A stretch of DNA of 9,046 nt from Chloroflexota bacterium (GTDB lineage Bacteria; Chloroflexota; Chloroflexia; JAMDCE01), in NCBI GenBank assembly GCA_023489135.1, contig JAMDCE010000611.1, positions 1 to 9,046 of the forward strand, given 5' to 3'. The translations under genes and the position numbers were made by a program. Shown piece after piece: positions 7,637-9,046 of this stretch. The notes below the pieces were generated by a model. It saw only the letters and a program-made list of their open reading frames with translations, was not told the DNA's origin and did no database searches. Position 1 is the first letter of the stretch. Every line of letters begins with the position of its first letter.

Positions 7637-7675
7637 GTGACGCGGGATCTCCAGCGGCGGAATGGGCCGCGTCAC
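7637..7675. repeat. 9-bp perfect inverted repeat in the importer leader
   Basis: GTGACGCGG (7637-7645) pairs with CCGCGTCAC (7667-7675) across a 21-nt spacer, and the spacer contains further GC-rich complementarity (CCGC/GCGG). It could be an RNA stem in the leader or a DNA site for a dimeric regulator. No T-run follows on the minus strand, so it is not a standard terminator. Confidence 0.55.
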
Positions 7676-7775
7676 CCTATGGGAATCCAGGCTGTTGGAT
7701 AGCTGAAGTCGAGCGCCAAGAACTCGATGACCACGCGACAATGATTAGGGACAGAAGTTACTCGACCCGGCGTTG

Positions 7776-7806
7776 TTCCGTATTACGGAAAGCCATTCCG
7801 TATTAA
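7776..7806. promoter_or_regulatory. Probable IclR-family operator at the importer promoter
   Basis: A perfect 15-bp palindrome TTCCGTATTACGGAA (7776-7790) is followed by a second copy of its left half, TTCCGTATTA (7796-7805), exactly 20 bp away, or about two helical turns. Palindromes with TTCCG/CGGAA arms separated by about five bases resemble operators described for several IclR-family proteins, and an IclR gene is in this locus. The repeated half-site overlaps the predicted transcription start and the full palindrome lies at roughly +20 to +33, a position suited to repression. Binding itself is inferred. Confidence 0.7.
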
Positions 7807-7814
7807 CCGGACAA

Positions 7815-7843
7815 AATATATCATGCGGTAGGTCTAATGTCAA
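7815..7843 (-). promoter_or_regulatory. Sigma70-type promoter of the importer operon
   Basis: Minus-strand -35 TTGACA (7843-7838) matches the consensus fully; a 17-nt spacer leads to -10 TATATT (7820-7815), one mismatch from TATAAT, preceded by TGA. Transcription start is expected near 7808. The operator repeats follow directly downstream. This is the strongest promoter in the window by sequence and should drive permease 1 through permease 2. Confidence 0.85.
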
Positions 7844-8028
7844 GGCTTTCTGGAGAGGCGCTGGCCCTAGATTCGATTGAACTGCCGAAAGCCGATGGCA
7901 CAGAGGACTGAGAACCGAGACACCGTAGATGGGTGCCCCCGCCGACCCCACGCCGGGTAGCTGGGCACAAAGAGTTGCTTCAGTTGTGCCGCCAGCGTTC
8001 GCGACGTAATTGAGGAGATAATGCAAAG

Positions 8029-8047
8029 GCAGGCTTCGCTGGCCTGC
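8029..8047 (-). terminator. Weak hairpin terminator candidate after the proteasome-like gene
   Basis: On the minus strand GCAGGC, a 7-nt loop and GCCTGC form a 6-bp GC-rich stem starting about 30 nt after the stop codon, followed by CTTTG. The T-run is only three bases long, so termination would be inefficient if it occurs at all. Confidence 0.35.
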
Positions 8048-8076
8048 GGATTCAAGGGTCTGGGGCGCAGGGTCAC

Positions 8077-8778
8077 CTAGCTAAGGGAAAGACCCTCCTG
8101 GTACATCCTCTGAAACTTCTGGAAGCGAACCTCGTTGTTTTCGAGCAGAGCTCTTACCCGAGAGGAAGGCACCAATTTGAAGCCCTCTCGCTGCGTAACA
8201 GTCGCCAACGTCATCAGCTGGCCTGGCGGTGCCGTCTTCTCTAGCAGAAAGGCGGCCAGGTGCAGGAGATTCCGCAGACCGATGCGTGTGAAGTAAAGGC
8301 GCCGGCTAACCAACTGGAGAATGTGCCACTGGCTGATCGATGGGTCCGGAACTCTGAACAAATAATCCTGCTGCGATTCCACCAGAGAAAACCTTCCTTG
8401 GCTGCTGCAACTGGTGACTCGCAGGCGGTTGTCGTTGGCCCTATCACATCCGATGATAATGGCCTCCGCCACTTGCCGGGGCTGCCACTCCGCCTGTCCA
8501 GGCGCGCCCTGGGCCAACCCGTAATGCCGCTCCAGCGTTCCGGCCACTCGTTGCTCCGTCTGCTCGAATGTGCCAATACCGGTCTGTCGCTCTTCTTCGA
8601 CCAGGCTCACCACAGCGTTGAGCACAACCGTCCCCGGTCCATACATGAGCAACCCAGCGTCCTGGCCCAAAGGCACCAGGCGCCTTACTTCTGCCTCCAA
8701 GCTGGCAACCCTCGTGCTGGATTCTCCCAGGCCCACGACTAGGCCATCCACGGCGCGCATCACGACTATTACTGACAC
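8077..8778 (-). CDS. Putative proteasome-fold (Ntn-hydrolase-like) subunit, divergent
   Basis: Protein of 233 aa without signal peptide or membrane segment. The order of features resembles 20S proteasome or HslV-type subunits. The N-terminal strand pair SVIVVMRAVDGLVVGL (2-17) matches the family pattern TTVGxxxKDGVVLA. RRLVPLGQDAGLLMYGPGTVVLNAVVSLVEE (32-62) matches the KI..I....GMAFAG...DA..L segment. AEAIIIGCDRANDNRLRVTS (104-123) matches the LLVAGYDE..G..LY strand pair. LHLAAFLLEKTAPP and MTLATVTQREGFKLV (189-203) match the late helix and the final VITKDGF strand. Counting to the conserved Asp-Gly puts Ser2 at the position of the catalytic Thr1, but the Asp17 and Lys33 positions are not conserved (Gly and Leu, with an adjacent Arg), so activity is doubtful. 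The GTG at 8778 is chosen because AAGGAG lies 5 nt upstream; a TTG eight codons earlier lacks a ribosome-binding site. The family call comes from pattern only. Confidence 0.6.
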   Translation of the reverse strand: MSVIVVMRAVDGLVVGLGESSTRVASLEAEVRRLVPLGQDAGLLMYGPGTVVLNAVVSLVEEERQTGIGTFEQTEQRVAGTLERHYGLAQGAPGQAEWQPRQVAEAIIIGCDRANDNRLRVTSCSSQGRFSLVESQQDYLFRVPDPSISQWHILQLVSRRLYFTRIGLRNLLHLAAFLLEKTAPPGQLMTLATVTQREGFKLVPSSRVRALLENNEVRFQKFQRMYQEGLSLS

Positions 8779-8854
8779 AGCCTCTCCTTCGCTAGGAACC
8801 AACTAATGAAGGGCTTTTTCTCCATATTGCGGCGGAAGGCTCCCCTCACGGCGT

Positions 8855-8883
8855 ATTCTAGAGAGATGGCGATGCTAAGTCAA
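8855..8883 (-). promoter_or_regulatory. Sigma70-type promoter of the proteasome-like gene
   Basis: Minus-strand -35 TTGACT (8883-8878), 17-nt spacer, -10 TAGAAT (8860-8855); each hexamer is one base from consensus. The expected start near 8848 leaves a leader of about 70 nt before the GTG start at 8778. No TTCCGTA-type operator lies at the equivalent downstream position. Confidence 0.7.
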
Positions 8884-8934
8884 TCTTCAGTCCTTCAAAC
8901 TGATTTCCGGAGAACTGCTCTTTCCGTGTTAACG

Positions 8935-8984
8935 TGAAAAGTGGGCAGGAGAGGCGCGGCCGCGCCTCTCCTGCCCACTTTTCA
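8935..8984. repeat. Perfect 50-bp palindrome (possible bidirectional terminator)
   Basis: Positions 8935-8959 and 8960-8984 are exact reverse complements without any spacer. The arms begin TGAAAAGTGGGCAGG and the centre is GCGCGGCCGCGC. The transcript from either strand would fold into a very stable hairpin whose outer arm ends in a run of four T (CCCACTTTTCA), so it could act as an intrinsic terminator in both directions. It lies upstream of the proteasome-like promoter and would insulate it from a gene beyond the window. Confidence 0.85.
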
Positions 8985-8991
8985 TTCATTT

Positions 8992-9038
8992 GGGGTAAGT
9001 TGGGCGTTTTCGCGCCGCGAAAACGCCCAACTTACCCC
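8992..9038. repeat. Near-perfect 47-bp palindrome (23-bp arms, 1-nt spacer)
   Basis: GGGGTAAGTTGGGCG begins the left arm (8992-9014) and is matched exactly by the right arm (9016-9038), with a single C at 9015 between them. It starts 7 nt after the first palindrome ends. The arms share the GGGC core with the first palindrome but are otherwise different, so this is not a simple duplication. There is no flanking T-run, so its role as a terminator is less clear. Confidence 0.85.
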
Positions 9039-9046
9039 CTGAAGAC

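Larger units (their letters stand above)
7415..7808 (-). other. Long untranslated leader of the importer operon (no gene seen)
   Basis: From the predicted start near 7808 to the permease 1 ATG there are about 390 nt with no open frame that looks like a protein; the small frames present have no family-like features. It contains several possible stems: a 9-bp inverted repeat at 7637-7675, a short TCGAG/CTCGA stem (loop 9) just upstream of it on the transcript, and GGCCA/TGGCC close to the ribosome-binding site. I do not recognise a known riboswitch class. The remainder of the 662-nt gene-free stretch (7809-8076) holds the promoter and a weak hairpin after the proteasome-like gene, and otherwise nothing I can identify. 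Confidence 0.5.

Noticed and set aside
7754..7792. Twelve-codon open frame overlapping the operator just after the transcription start, considered as a leader peptide
   Set aside because: No Shine-Dalgarno sequence, no run of a diagnostic amino acid, and its sequence is explained by the palindromic operator.
7745..8076. Minus-strand small frames of 93 and 69 codons between the proteasome-like gene and the importer
   Set aside because: They overlap each other in different frames; the 93-codon frame overlaps the promoter and operator and the 69-codon frame lies mostly upstream of it. Both are Leu/Ser/Pro/Cys-rich without domain features and lack ribosome-binding sites.
8779..8802. TTG start eight codons upstream for the proteasome-like gene
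   Set aside because: No ribosome-binding site precedes the TTG, whereas AAGGAG lies 5 nt before the GTG at 8778, and the proteasome-like strand begins right after that GTG.
8935..9038. The two palindromes as a CRISPR array or transposon ends
   Set aside because: The two differ in sequence, there is no repeat-spacer periodicity, no transposase gene and no target-site duplication visible.

Overview
All eight genes supported here lie on the minus strand, so the locus reads from high to low coordinates. The window suggests a Gram-positive-type or monoderm-like bacterium of moderately high GC, most plausibly a Chloroflexota member. That placement is an inference. It rests on the solute-binding protein, which has a Tat-type lipoprotein signal (SRREF, then a hydrophobic stretch ending LSAC) followed by a long Ala/Thr/Pro linker, a style common in that phylum. 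No rRNA or tRNA confirms it.

Region by region in transcription order: 9046-8779 holds two very long, near-perfect palindromes and then a clean sigma70-type promoter. 8778-8077 is a small protein with the layout of a proteasome-fold Ntn-hydrolase subunit, but with non-canonical active-site positions. 8076-7415 has no convincing gene; it contains a weak terminator-like hairpin, a near-consensus promoter (TTGACA-N17-TATATT), a TTCCGTATTACGGAA palindromic operator at the expected transcription start, and a roughly 390-nt leader. 7414-2224 is a four-gene carbohydrate-type (CUT2/RbsABC-like) ABC importer: permease 1, Tat-lipoprotein binding protein, double-domain ATPase, permease 2. 2107-1322 is an IclR-family regulator with its own TTGACA-N17-TATGTT promoter. 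1223-354 is a DUF6282-type metal-dependent hydrolase, and 235-1 is the N-terminal part of a 2x[4Fe-4S] ferredoxin cut by the window edge.

Working model: the importer brings in a small, probably sugar-like or hydroxylated organic compound. The IclR protein senses it or a metabolite and controls the importer from the palindromic operator. The DUF6282 hydrolase and a ferredoxin-linked enzyme (perhaps a 2-oxoacid:ferredoxin oxidoreductase continuing beyond position 1) would act in its catabolism. The substrate cannot be read from the sequence. The proteasome-like gene has its own promoter and may be unrelated.

The items most worth follow-up are the operator/promoter architecture with its long leader, the twin palindromes at the window end, and the divergent proteasome-like protein. 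I found no CRISPR array, insertion sequence, prophage or defence system.
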